Assembly (NCBI RefSeq): GCF_014648255.1 | Contig: NZ_BMQT01000008.1 | Coordinates: 274,135 to 338,134 of the forward strand | Direction: 5' to 3' | From: Nocardioides albus | GTDB lineage: Bacteria; Actinomycetota; Actinomycetes; Propionibacteriales; Nocardioidaceae | DNA length: 64,000 nt | Part shown: positions 26,920 through 35,040 of the stretch, piece after piece | How positions within the stretch are numbered: the first letter of the stretch is position 1 | Layout: each line of letters begins with the position of its first letter | Translations under genes and position numbers: made by a program | The notes under the pieces: model-generated | Database searches by the model: none | Told to the model about the DNA's origin: nothing | The model's input: the letters and a program-made list of their open reading frames with translations, nothing else

Positions 26920-28503
26920 TCACTTGCTCGTGATCAGCTCCGCGGCGCGCTCGCCGATGAGGATCGACGGTGCGTTGGTGTGGCCGCGCACGATCCTGGG
27001 CATGATGGAGGCGTCGGCGACGCGGAGGCCCTCGACGCCGCGTACGCGAAGCCGGGGGTCGACCACGCTGGCCTCGTCCGTGCCCATCCGGCAGGTGCCG
27101 GTCGGGTGGTAGAGCGTGTGCGCGTGCCGGGACAGCAGCGCGTCGGCGACCTCCTCCGCGGTCGAGTCGACCGGGACGTCGGGGCGCAGGAAGGTGCCGA
27201 GGATCGGCTTGAGCGCGGGCTGCGAGGCGATCTCCAGCGCCACCCGGACGCCCTCGACCATCGCGGCGCGGTCCCTGCCCTCGGGGTCGGAGAGGTAGCG
27301 CGGGTCGATGACCGCCTTGGCCGAGGGGTCCATGGAGGCGAGCGTGATCCGGCCGCGGCTGGCCGGGTCGACGAGGATCGGGCCGGCGACGACCGCCTCA
27401 CCTTCGAAGACCACCAGGCCCTCGTCGAAGAACCCGGCGGGCGCGAAGATCATCTCGATGTCGGGGGCCGCGAGGTCAGGGCGCGAGCGCAGGAAGCCGT
27501 ACGCCTCGCCCACGTTGGAGGTGAGCATCCCGCGTCGGCGCAGCAGGTAGTCGGCCAGCTGGCGCAGCGACTCCGCGGTTGCCAGCGATCCGTTCTCGAC
27601 CTCCCAGCCGATGCCCGCGACCAGATGGTCGGCGAGGTTCTCCCCCACCTCTCTCGCGTCGTGGACGACGTCGATGCCGAGGCCCGTCAGCTGGGCCGCC
27701 GGCCCGATCCCGGAGAGCATCAGCAGCTGCGGGGTGTTGATCGCGCCGCCGGCCAGGATCACCTCGCGCCGGGCGGCGATCGTCGTCCGCTGGTTCTCGA
27801 TGATCGCTTCGACGCCGGTCGCACGTCGGCCGTCGATGGTCACCCGGGACACCTGGGCACCGGTGATCACCCTCAGGTTGGCGCGCTTGGCCGCGGGCTT
27901 GAGATAGGCCGCAGCAGTGCTCCACCGGGCGCCTCGGCGCTGGGTGACCATGGTCTCGACGTACGCCTCGGGGTTGGGGCCGTTGGCCCGTCCCCGCGGG
28001 TACCCGGCCTGCTCCGCTGCCTGCAGGAACGACTCGGTGTAGGGGCGCGGGCTTCGCTGGCGCTCGACGCGGACCGGACCACCGATGCCGTCGAGAGCGG
28101 TGGCGTCCTCCACGTCCTCGAGCTGTGCGTACGTTTTCCGGACGGCATCCCAGCCCCAGTCGGGTCCGGCGGCCTCGCCCCACTCCTCGTAGTCGGCCTG
28201 GAATCCCTTGACCCACATCATCGCGTTCATCGAGGAGGAGCCGCCCAGCATCCGCCCGCGAGGCCAGTAGATCCGCCGGCCGCCGAGCTCGGGCTGCGGC
28301 TCGGTGAGGTAGTCCCAGTCGTGCTCGGTCTGGAACAGCTTGGAGAAGGCTGCCGGGACATGGATGTTCATGCCCTTGTCGCGCTGCCCGGCCTCCAGCA
28401 GCGTCACCTGGACCCCCGGGTCCTCGCTGAGCCGCGCCGCGAGCACCGCCCCCGCCGATCCGGCGCCCACCACCACGTAGTCACTGGTCAGTTCCTGGCT
28501 CAT
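26920..28503 (-). CDS. GMC-family FAD oxidoreductase (choline/alcohol dehydrogenase-like)
   Basis: 527 residues, the family's usual length. Rossmann FAD motif GAGSAGAVLAARLSE at about 13-27, then GMC signature 1 in RGRMLGGSSSMNAMMWVKG and signature 2 in GAINTPQLLMLSGIGP. The active-site pair is His466 in HTLYHPTGTCRMG and His508 in IVRGHTNAPSILIGE. The enzyme oxidises an alcohol with FAD as hydride acceptor. No signal peptide. The fadD gene downstream suggests the product is processed on to an acyl-CoA. Choline as substrate is possible, but no betaine-aldehyde dehydrogenase or transporter is adjacent, so another primary alcohol is at least as likely. Confidence 0.9.
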   Translation of the reverse strand: MSQELTSDYVVVGAGSAGAVLAARLSEDPGVQVTLLEAGQRDKGMNIHVPAAFSKLFQTEHDWDYLTEPQPELGGRRIYWPRGRMLGGSSSMNAMMWVKGFQADYEEWGEAAGPDWGWDAVRKTYAQLEDVEDATALDGIGGPVRVERQRSPRPYTESFLQAAEQAGYPRGRANGPNPEAYVETMVTQRRGARWSTAAAYLKPAAKRANLRVITGAQVSRVTIDGRRATGVEAIIENQRTTIAARREVILAGGAINTPQLLMLSGIGPAAQLTGLGIDVVHDAREVGENLADHLVAGIGWEVENGSLATAESLRQLADYLLRRRGMLTSNVGEAYGFLRSRPDLAAPDIEMIFAPAGFFDEGLVVFEGEAVVAGPILVDPASRGRITLASMDPSAKAVIDPRYLSDPEGRDRAAMVEGVRVALEIASQPALKPILGTFLRPDVPVDSTAEEVADALLSRHAHTLYHPTGTCRMGTDEASVVDPRLRVRGVEGLRVADASIMPRIVRGHTNAPSILIGERAAELITSK

Positions 28504-28596
28504 ACCGGATCTCCTTCGTCACGGTGACGCCCCGCGCGGGCATGATCCCAGACCAGAGGTTGGAGAACGGTTGAGCACCACAACCCCACCGAACCG

Positions 28597-28721
28597 TCAC
28601 TTTATGACGTCGAGAAGGCGATTCTCGACGTCGAAAGGTCAGTTTCTCCGGCCCTCGCGGTCAGAGATCGACTTCTCGACGTCAGAAGCTGACCTCTCGG
28701 CGTCAAGAACTGACCTTTCGG
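28597..28721. repeat. Composite palindromic repeat, two units head to head
   Basis: The right unit (28667-28705, plus orientation) matches 36 of 39 bases of a second copy at 34973-35011. The left unit (28597-28624) is the same sequence in reverse orientation (24 of 28 bases). Inside the left unit is a perfect hairpin: GACGTCGAGAA (28606-28616), GGCGA loop, TTCTCGACGTC (28622-28632). Short units of the form TCTCGACGTCAGAA-N-CTGACC recur at about 20-base spacing. It lies between the GMC gene start and the recombinase gene stop. A 103-codon open frame crosses it but is not a convincing gene. Confidence 0.8.
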
Positions 28722-28730
28722 GGTGGGTGG

Positions 28731-29705
28731 TCAGTCGGCGAGGAAGGCGCCCAGGGCGTACGCGGGGTGGCGGTCGAGGTTGTGGCGGCCGCGGTCGTAG
28801 CGGCGGGTGGTGCGGGGGTCGGCGTGACCGGCTGCGTCTTGGACGTCTTCGAGCGGTACGCCGGCCTCGCGGGCGAGGGTGACGAAGGTGTGGCGGAGGC
28901 TGTGCGGTGAGAGCTTGTCGCCGTGCTCGATACCGGCCGAGGCTCCGAGCCGACGGATGAGCCGGAAGGCCTCGGAGCGGTGCCAGCGGTTGCCGGTGCT
29001 CGTGACGAAGATCGGGCCCTCGGCTCGGGCGTCGAGGTAGGCGTCGAGCGCCTGCGAGGTCGCCGGGTTGAGGACGACGTCGCGGCGGGCACCACCCTTG
29101 CGGGTGATCGTCAGGATGCGGTGGCCGCGGGAGTGGCTGAGGTCGGCGACGTCGGCGCCGAGAGCCTCGGAGATGCGCAGGCCGTCGTGGAGCAGGAGGG
29201 TGACGAGCGCCGCGGCGCGAGCGGAGTGGTCCCGTGCGCTGGCGAGGAACGCGCGCGCCTCTCCCCTGTCCAGGCCCAGGGTCTGGGAGTCGTTGCTGGT
29301 CTTCGGGCGTTTGATGTGCTCGGCCGGTGATGTGGTCAGGACCCCCTCGGCCACGCCATATCGGTAGAAGCCGGCGATCGCGGAGAGCCGCCGGGCGATC
29401 GTCGCCGGACTGCGCCGCGTCTCCAGGTGGCGGGCATGGCCGTCGACCATGGCGCGGTTGGCGCTCAGCGGGTCGACCTCCAACGCAGCACACCAGCCGA
29501 ACCAGTCGGCGAGGTCTCGTCCGTACGCGGCGCGGGTGTGCCCTGCGTAGGAGAGCAGGAATCGGCGGGCGAGGGCTTCGGCACGTTTTTCGTGGGGTAG
29601 CTCGTGGAGGTCGGCAAGGAACAGGTCACGGACGGATTCCGTCACAGCCAGGTCTGTGGAAGGGGTCTGCGGACCGTTCTCGAGCGCACTCACGGCACAC
29701 ATCAT
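28731..29705 (-). CDS. Tyrosine recombinase (XerC/XerD-like integrase)
   Basis: 324 residues. The N-terminal SAM-like DNA-binding domain spans about 45-130 (YAGHTRAAYGRDLADWFGWC). All catalytic residues are present: Arg177 (HDGLRISE), Lys203 (TRKGG), His268 and Arg271 (SPHSLRHTF), His294 (AAGHADPRTTRRY) and the nucleophile Tyr303. The length and the lack of an extra arm-binding domain suit a Xer-type or small mobile-element recombinase. It is divergent from a coiled-coil protein gene across an AT-rich 88-base region, and a tRNA-Gly gene follows that protein, but no attachment-site duplication was found. The cellular XerC or XerD is an alternative; nothing in the window shows a partner. Confidence 0.9.
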   Translation of the reverse strand: MMCAVSALENGPQTPSTDLAVTESVRDLFLADLHELPHEKRAEALARRFLLSYAGHTRAAYGRDLADWFGWCAALEVDPLSANRAMVDGHARHLETRRSPATIARRLSAIAGFYRYGVAEGVLTTSPAEHIKRPKTSNDSQTLGLDRGEARAFLASARDHSARAAALVTLLLHDGLRISEALGADVADLSHSRGHRILTITRKGGARRDVVLNPATSQALDAYLDARAEGPIFVTSTGNRWHRSEAFRLIRRLGASAGIEHGDKLSPHSLRHTFVTLAREAGVPLEDVQDAAGHADPRTTRRYDRGRHNLDRHPAYALGAFLAD

Positions 29706-29718
29706 AATGCCGGTTATG
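29703..29718. promoter_or_regulatory. Inverted repeat at the recombinase promoter
   Basis: CATAA-TGCCGG-TTATG, perfect five-base arms overlapping the first codon of the recombinase gene (29703-29705). It lies in unusually AT-rich sequence for this window. Confidence 0.4.
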
Positions 29719-29758
29719 TTGGGTCCGCATTCGGGATCTCAATTTGGGTCATTTATGT

Positions 29759-29787
29759 TTTCGTTACGTGTTTCGTCACGATAGACT
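29759..29787 (+). promoter_or_regulatory. Direct repeats and leaderless minus-10 box for the coiled-coil gene
   Basis: TTTCGTTACG (29759-29768) and TTTCGTCACG (29771-29780) form a 12-base-spaced direct repeat. TAGACT (29782-29787) then stands six bases before the ATG at 29794, the spacing expected of a leaderless actinobacterial transcript. The repeats would occupy the region just upstream of the minus-10 box and are a natural operator for an autoregulator. Confidence 0.5.
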
Positions 29788-29793
29788 GACGTA

Positions 29794-30888
29794 ATGACGG
29801 AAACGATTGTGGTCGACGAGAAGCGCTGTCGCTTCCCCGGCTGTCCCCTGCCGGCGGCTGCTCCCGAGAGCGGAAGCGGCCGGCCGCCGGAGTACTGCGA
29901 CGACCCGGCCCACAACCGGGCCGCTGCTTGGCGGGAGCGGAAACGCCTGCAGAGGCTCGTGGAGACCCGGGATCCCGACGCGACCGCGCGACCGGTGCAG
30001 GCAGCCCAGCAACGAGCCGCGGAGATCACCACCCAGCTGACCCAGCTCGCCGACCGGTTCCTCGACCAGCTCCCGAAGGCTCTGGACGAGCTGCGTACGC
30101 TCGGCGACCTGACCGCTGCCGAGGCCCAGATCGCCACGGTGCAGAGCGAGGCGCAGGAGCAGATCGCCACGGCGAGCGCCCGCGCCGTGCGCGCCGAGCA
30201 GGCGCGGCGCACGGCGGAGGCGGAGCGGGACGAAGCAGATGCCGCTGCGGCAGAGGCGTTGGAGGAGTCGGAGCGATCGGCCGAGATCCTCCGGGAGGCG
30301 CTGGCCGCCACCACCGCAGCCGAGGAGGCGCGTCGGGCTGCCCAAGCGGCACTGGAGAGCGCCGAGTCCGACGCGGCTGCGGCGGCAAAGACCGCCTCCG
30401 CGACGATCGCCTCGCTCGAGAAGCGCCTCGAGGAGGCGGCCACAGCGCACGAAGGCCTGGCGGAGAAGCTCGAGAAGCTGCTGGCCGAGCACGCCTCGGC
30501 CGTGCAGCGCAGACGCAGCGAGACCGCACGCGCCGACCACGCCGAGAAGGCGATGGCGCGGCTGCAGGAGCAGCTGATCGCGGAGAAGAAGGCAGCCGAG
30601 AAGGCCGCAGCCAGCGCGGAGGCGACGAGCGCCGGCCTGCGTACGCAGCGCGACACCGCGCTCGAGCAGATCGACACCCTGCGTGACCGCCTGGCCGACC
30701 TTCGCGGGAGCGAGGCCGCGGCAAAGGCGGATCGCGACGCGACCAGGGCCGAGCTCGACCGTGAGCGTGCCCACGCGAGCGCGCGGCTCGAGGATCTGAA
30801 GGCAGCACACCAGGCCCAGGTCGCGCAGCTGATGGAACAGATCGAGCGGCGTACGGGGGCAACCGATGCCCCCGACGAGGCTTCGTGA
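29794..30888 (+). CDS. Putative zinc-finger coiled-coil protein (KfrA-like layout)
   Basis: 364 residues. The N-terminus has a candidate zinc site Cys12-x4-Cys17-x17-Cys35-x4-His40, in RCRFPGCPLP and GRPPEYCDDPAHNRAAAWRERKR, followed by basic residues. Residues about 65-355 are almost entirely Ala/Glu/Arg/Leu heptads, a very long coiled coil with little sequence complexity. The layout, a small DNA-binding head plus a long coiled coil, recalls KfrA plasmid partition/regulator proteins, but the head differs and I do not assign the family. It is divergent from the tyrosine recombinase and may control it. It appears to be leaderless. Confidence 0.6.
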   Translation: MTETIVVDEKRCRFPGCPLPAAAPESGSGRPPEYCDDPAHNRAAAWRERKRLQRLVETRDPDATARPVQAAQQRAAEITTQLTQLADRFLDQLPKALDELRTLGDLTAAEAQIATVQSEAQEQIATASARAVRAEQARRTAEAERDEADAAAAEALEESERSAEILREALAATTAAEEARRAAQAALESAESDAAAAAKTASATIASLEKRLEEAATAHEGLAEKLEKLLAEHASAVQRRRSETARADHAEKAMARLQEQLIAEKKAAEKAAASAEATSAGLRTQRDTALEQIDTLRDRLADLRGSEAAAKADRDATRAELDRERAHASARLEDLKAAHQAQVAQLMEQIERRTGATDAPDEAS

Positions 30889-30946
30889 CACGCAGGGGCC
30901 CCAGTTGGAGGTCCGCGGGCCACATCCGCTAATGTTCTTCTCGCAA

Positions 30947-31022
30947 GCGGACGTAGCTCAGTTGGTAGAGCGCAACCTTGCCAAGGTTGAGGTCGCGAGT
31001 TCGAGCCTCGTCGTCCGCTCCA
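30947..31022 (+). tRNA. tRNA-Gly (anticodon GCC)
   Basis: GCGGACG acceptor at 30947-30953 pairs with CGTCCGC at 31012-31018; discriminator T, then an encoded CCA at 31020-31022. D arm GCTCAGTTGGTAGAGC; anticodon stem CAACC/GGTTG around the loop TTGCCAA, anticodon GCC; T arm with GTTCGAG. All cloverleaf stems pair. It is a stand-alone gene followed by a strong terminator. Confidence 0.97.
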
Positions 31023-31027
31023 CTTCG

Positions 31028-31057
31028 TCGAGGGCCGCCCGATCGGGCGGCCCTCGA
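31028..31057 (+). terminator. Rho-independent terminator of tRNA-Gly
   Basis: A perfect 13-base stem: TCGAGGGCCGCCC (31028-31040), GATC loop, GGGCGGCCCTCGA (31045-31057), then TCAATTT. It stands six bases past the tRNA CCA end. Confidence 0.85.
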
Positions 31058-31193
31058 TCAATTTCCCGTGGCGAAACCAGCATCTTGCGGCGACTGCTCT
31101 AGGATTTCAATGCTTTGGGATTCTTGAGCACCGGGTGCGGACCGGCCCGGCGGCGAGACCGACAACCGAAGGACTGTGCGTGGGGGGCGTTGA

Positions 31194-32072
31194 GTGAGCG
31201 GGAAGTTCATCGACGCCTACGCCGTGCTCCAGGTCGCCCCTGACGCTGATGACGCGGTCGTACGAGCCCGCCACCGTGAGCTGGCGAAGCAGTTCCACCC
31301 CGACCGGGGCGGCCGTGCGGCGGACGGCGAGCTGATGATGCGCATCAACCGGGCGCGCGACGTTCTGCTCGACCCGGCCGCGAGAGCGACACTCGATGAA
31401 GAGCTCGCTCGGCGCCGTCGCCAGGCCACTCCCCCCGATACCGCCGAAAACGCGCCCGAGGGCTCCGCCGGGACCGCATCACTGAGCCGAGACCGCCGTT
31501 GGCGAGCGGAATGGGGCCGAACCTCCCCGTTGACCACGCCCCCGCCCGATAGCACCACCCCGGGCCCCGTGCCGCCGCCGGCAGCCCGAGTTCGGCCCTC
31601 GGCCAACCGGCTGCGTCAGGCCAGCCGCCAGGCTCGCCAGGCGAACCCGGCGCTGTCGTCTCGTACGCGGCCGGAGACACCGAAGCGTCCTCGCACCGCG
31701 ACGCCGCCGCCTCCCGCTCAGCCAACCCCTCAGCCAACCTCTCAGCCAGCCGGTCCGCCGTCTGCGAACGCGCAGACGGTGCCGCAACAGCAGGCTGCTG
31801 CGCAGAAGACGCCACCGGTGGCAGAGAGCTCCGGCAACGTCTGGTCGCTCTACTCGGTCCCGCTCGACGGCGTCTCGGTCGCATCGCTGCTCGCCAGCGT
31901 GCTGCTGTGCGGCCCGCTCGGTTTCATCCTCGGCATCATCGGCCTGGCCCGCACCGCCGACGACAAGCGTCGTGGTCGTTGGGCGGCGGTCGCCGGCATC
32001 GCCATCAGCAGCCTCACGATGCTGGTCGCCATCGGCTATGTGATGCAGACGATGTCGCCGTCAACACCCTGA
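31194..32072 (+). CDS. J-domain protein with a C-terminal DUF4190 membrane domain
   Basis: 292 residues from GTG. J domain at 5-70: AYAVLQVAPDADDAVVRARHRELAKQFHPDRGG with the HPD tripeptide at 35-37. A Pro/Ala/Gln-rich disordered linker (about 85-205) ends with PTPQPTSQPAGPP-like repeats. The last 85 residues have two membrane helices (SLLASVLLCGPLGFILGIIGLART and GRWAAVAGIAISSLTMLVAIGYVM) of the DUF4190 type. It probably recruits DnaK to the membrane. No dnaK or grpE is near. It starts about 135 bases after the tRNA terminator and is followed by the large surface protein. Confidence 0.85.
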   Translation: MSGKFIDAYAVLQVAPDADDAVVRARHRELAKQFHPDRGGRAADGELMMRINRARDVLLDPAARATLDEELARRRRQATPPDTAENAPEGSAGTASLSRDRRWRAEWGRTSPLTTPPPDSTTPGPVPPPAARVRPSANRLRQASRQARQANPALSSRTRPETPKRPRTATPPPPAQPTPQPTSQPAGPPSANAQTVPQQQAAAQKTPPVAESSGNVWSLYSVPLDGVSVASLLASVLLCGPLGFILGIIGLARTADDKRRGRWAAVAGIAISSLTMLVAIGYVMQTMSPSTP

Positions 32073-32245
32073 CAACGTCTCCGCGGCCGAGCGCGGCCGT
32101 CCCCAAATCGGGGGATGGCGGGGCGAAGTAAAACCAGCGTCCGCGGCAGCTGACTCACATTGGCCACGGCCCGCGGGCGTTCGACACGGGGGAAGAAGCT
32201 CACCGTGCGCCCGCGATGCAGTCGTCAGCAGGGAAGAACCCGCCC

Positions 32246-34300
32246 ATGAAGCAACACATCGTGCGCATCGCCGCGCTCGGACTCTCCACCACTGCCATCG
32301 TCGGCGTCGGCAGCGCGCTGTCGGCCGGCCATGCCGCCACCGCGGAGTGCACCGCCGACTCCCCCAAGCTCATCCGGACCATCGACGCCGTGACCCACCT
32401 GGAGTCCCGTTACGCCAAGACGGTTCCCGGGGCCCACCACGAGGCAGTCACTCACATCGCGCACCACGAGGCCGAGACTCACGAGGAGGTCGCGCCCGGC
32501 GGGTACGCCTACACCCAGCGGACCACCGGCAAGGTCGAGTTCAAGGACTCCAGCAGCTGGAACCCCGGCAAAGGCTGGGATCGTACGCCCGCGCTCGACA
32601 AGGTCGTCACCATCGTCGACAAGCCGGCGTGGGACGAGACCGTGGTCGACGTCGCCGCGTACGACGACCCTGACACCGTCATCTACTACACCGGCAAGCC
32701 CGCGGGCTCGACCACCCTCGAGGACGCTGCGTGGGTGCGCTACACCCCCACCGGCTGGCCGACGAAGGTCGAGACCCGGACCGTCACCGACGTGCCCACG
32801 ACGTACGCCTGCGACTTCGTCAAGCCCGTGACGACCTTGCTCAACCCGACGCCGCTGGTGCGACCTGGGTTCGTCTTCGACCTGGAGACCACCGACAACC
32901 ACCTCGTCACCAAGACCGTCGGCAACATCTACCGTGACGGCACGCTGTTCAAGTCCTTCCAGTCGCCCACGGGTTCCCTTGCCGTGCCCGTGAATCTGCC
33001 CGACGGCGCCTACACGCTGCGTTACAACGGACTCGACTCGGTCGGCAACGTGGCCAGCACGGCGACGTACGACTTCGTTGTCGACGGGACCGCCCCGACC
33101 GTCACCGACAAGGGCACCGCCGGTGCGGCTGCGCGGTCGAAGTCGTTCAAGCTCTACGACGCCCGACGGATCGACGCGGTCACCATCAACGGCGTCACCA
33201 AGGACCTCGCCAACAGCGTCTGGTCGGACGTCAACGACATCAAGCCGGGCCGCTACGGCGCCGTCGAGGGCACGAACACGCTGATCGCCTACGACGAGGC
33301 CGGCAACGCCTCCGCCCCGGTCGAGTTCACCCTGGACACCACCGGCCCGGTGATCACCGACAAGGGCGCCGCCGGCAAGGCGGGACAGAGCAAGTCGTTC
33401 AAGCTCTTCGACCCGCGCCGTGTCGACAAGGTCACCATCAACGGCGAGACCAAGGACCTGATCAACAACGTGTGGTCAGATGTCAACGACATCAAGCCGG
33501 GCCGCTACGGCGCCGTGGAGGGCACGAACACGCTGATCGCCTACGACGAGCTCGGCAACACCACCGAGATCACCTTCGTCCTGGACACCACCGGTCCCCT
33601 GGTCACCGAGAAGGACGACTCTTCGGAGACCAGCCGTTCGTTCAAGCTCGACGACGGGCCCCTCGGCTCCATGGTCGCCGGGGTCCGGGTCAACGGCACC
33701 GATTTCCCGCTCTCGCACAACCGCTGGTCCGACGCCAATGACCTCTCCCTCGGCAGCCCCTGGGGCGTCCGGGCCGGGGAGAACACCCTTGTCGCGTACG
33801 ACGTGCTCGGCAACGAGACGACCGTGACCTTCACGATCGCAGCCCCGGAGGCCGCGCCTGCCACCGGCGCGAACCCTCAGCCTGAGGTTGAGCCTGAGTC
33901 TGACAACGGTTCTGACAGCCAGACCGAGCCCGTGGTCGCCCCTGCGATCGTCGCTGGCAACAGCGTTGCCACGCCGTCCGATGCCGGCCCGGTGGCAACC
34001 ACGTCGACGCTCGCCGGCCCGCGGGCATCGGCTGCCACGGTCCTGGCGCCAGAGCTCGTCGCCGAGAGGGCTGCCACGAACCAGTCGCTCACCGGCGAGG
34101 GACGTCAGGTGACGACGGCGGAGACCTCGCTGATCGTGGACGCTGGTCAGGTCGAAGCGGTCGACACCGTCCAGGCCGTGGCCGCGGCGCCGGTGGCGGT
34201 CGACGACAGCCTCCCCGGTCTCGGGATCGCGATCACCGCTGGAGGCGCGATGGTGGCGTTCGGCGCGGTGCTCGGGATGCGCCGCCGCGGTCGTTCCTGA
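32246..34300 (+). CDS. Secreted, wall- or membrane-anchored surface protein with three 84-residue repeats
   Basis: 684 residues. Signal peptide at 1-33 (MKQHIVRIAALGLSTTAIVG ending AGHAAT). Residues about 40-190 are His/Glu/Thr rich and beta-type, with paired VTHIAHHEAETHEE and PAWDETVVDV segments. About 210-280 is a bacterial Ig-like unit (TYDFVVDGTAPT). About 280-532 is three tandem copies of an 84-residue unit ending in NTLIAYDELGN-like strands. A Ser/Ala/Pro-rich stalk follows. The C-terminus is LPGLG (from Leu656), a membrane helix and MRRRGRS, the layout of a sorting signal but with LPGLG instead of LPxTG. ATG 32246 is chosen. It resembles adhesion or biofilm proteins. Confidence 0.75.
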   Translation: MKQHIVRIAALGLSTTAIVGVGSALSAGHAATAECTADSPKLIRTIDAVTHLESRYAKTVPGAHHEAVTHIAHHEAETHEEVAPGGYAYTQRTTGKVEFKDSSSWNPGKGWDRTPALDKVVTIVDKPAWDETVVDVAAYDDPDTVIYYTGKPAGSTTLEDAAWVRYTPTGWPTKVETRTVTDVPTTYACDFVKPVTTLLNPTPLVRPGFVFDLETTDNHLVTKTVGNIYRDGTLFKSFQSPTGSLAVPVNLPDGAYTLRYNGLDSVGNVASTATYDFVVDGTAPTVTDKGTAGAAARSKSFKLYDARRIDAVTINGVTKDLANSVWSDVNDIKPGRYGAVEGTNTLIAYDEAGNASAPVEFTLDTTGPVITDKGAAGKAGQSKSFKLFDPRRVDKVTINGETKDLINNVWSDVNDIKPGRYGAVEGTNTLIAYDELGNTTEITFVLDTTGPLVTEKDDSSETSRSFKLDDGPLGSMVAGVRVNGTDFPLSHNRWSDANDLSLGSPWGVRAGENTLVAYDVLGNETTVTFTIAAPEAAPATGANPQPEVEPESDNGSDSQTEPVVAPAIVAGNSVATPSDAGPVATTSTLAGPRASAATVLAPELVAERAATNQSLTGEGRQVTTAETSLIVDAGQVEAVDTVQAVAAAPVAVDDSLPGLGIAITAGGAMVAFGAVLGMRRRGRS
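33083..33840 (+). repeat. Three tandem 252-base coding repeats
   Basis: Copies begin near 33083, 33335 and 33584 inside the surface protein gene. Copies 1 and 2 are nearly identical in DNA over the last third (WSDVNDIKPGRYGAVEGTNTLIAYDE at 33221 and 33473), while copy 3 is diverged. Near-identity at synonymous sites points to recent duplication or gene conversion of copies 1 and 2. Confidence 0.85.
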
Positions 34301-34309
34301 CCGCCGTGC

Positions 34310-34348
34310 CCGTTGCCGGCCGCGGCTCCTGCGCCCGGCCGGCAACGG
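34310..34348. terminator. Bidirectional terminator hairpin
   Basis: CCGTTGCCGGCCG (34310-34322), 13-base loop, CGGCCGGCAACGG (34336-34348), perfect 13-base arms between the stops of the convergent surface protein and 2H phosphoesterase genes. Confidence 0.7.
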
Positions 34349-34357
34349 CCCGCCCGC

Positions 34358-34879
34358 TTACTCGCCCAATGGCCATTCGGTGATCACACGGCAGTCATCG
34401 TTCGCGTACCACTGCAGGCTGATCCGGTCCGCGCGGCATCGAGCGGGAAGGAGCCGAACCAGGGACGTACGGGTGGACGCCAGGTCCACACCCCCGTCGA
34501 CGTGGTCGACGGTCAGGTGCGGCACCGGCTCGAAGAGCCCCGCATACGGCGGACACTGCGGGAAGGCCGCGCTCAAGGCTTCGATCAGCTCCGCGAACGG
34601 CTGCGCCGGCTCGGGATGCAGGTAGATCGTTCCGCCCGCGAAAAGGCGGACGTCGTCGAGCACGAAGTCGAACCTCGCCGTCGCCGCGGCGATCTTCCTG
34701 ACCAGCTCCAGATCCGCCGCCGAGGGCGACTCGAGGAACGGCGCGAGCAACGTGATGTGTGCATGCACAAACGCCGGGTCCGACGACACGAACGAGACGT
34801 CGTAGTGATGAGTTCGCTCCACGATGTACGTCTCCAGCTCGGGCACAGGCACGACGAGCACCGAGTGTCCTGGCCTCAC
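34358..34879 (-). CDS. 2H phosphoesterase superfamily protein (2'-5' RNA ligase-like)
   Basis: 173 residues from the GTG at 34879; the frame is open to 34966 so the start is uncertain. Two HxT motifs define the superfamily: HAHITLL near residue 42 and PHLTVDH near residue 121. The spacing is normal. Relatives hydrolyse 2',3'-cyclic phosphates or ligate RNA in vitro; the physiological substrate of bacterial stand-alone members is generally unknown. Divergent from a methyltransferase gene, with a copy of the dispersed repeat in the intergenic region. Confidence 0.75.
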   Translation of the reverse strand: MRPGHSVLVVPVPELETYIVERTHHYDVSFVSSDPAFVHAHITLLAPFLESPSAADLELVRKIAAATARFDFVLDDVRLFAGGTIYLHPEPAQPFAELIEALSAAFPQCPPYAGLFEPVPHLTVDHVDGGVDLASTRTSLVRLLPARCRADRISLQWYANDDCRVITEWPLGE

Positions 34880-34972
34880 GACCGACCGCCAGCCCGCGGA
34901 GCGTGAGCAGCGCACTCGCGATCGGTCATGGAGCGATTCTGACGGACGTACGCCACCAGCACCCAACCGGAT

Positions 34973-35012
34973 ATCGACCTCTCGACGTCAGAAAGTGACC
35001 TCTCGGCGTCAG
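34973..35012. repeat. Second copy of the palindromic repeat unit
   Basis: Begins ATCGACCTCTCGACGTCAGA and runs to 35012; 36 of 39 bases agree with 28667-28705. Intergenic between the divergent 2H phosphoesterase (34879) and methyltransferase (35041) genes. Single unit, plus orientation, ending 28 bases before the methyltransferase start. Confidence 0.8.
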
Positions 35013-35040
35013 GGGGCGACGGCTCGGCTAGGGTGCCCGG

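Noticed and set aside
28571..28882. 103-codon open frame over the palindromic repeat
   Set aside because: The first half is the repeat itself and the second half is antisense to the recombinase gene. Start has no ribosome site.
28731..31022. Integrative element using tRNA-Gly as attachment site
   Set aside because: The recombinase is 1.2 kb from the tRNA and points away; no second copy of the tRNA 3' end was found, and no phage or conjugation genes lie near.
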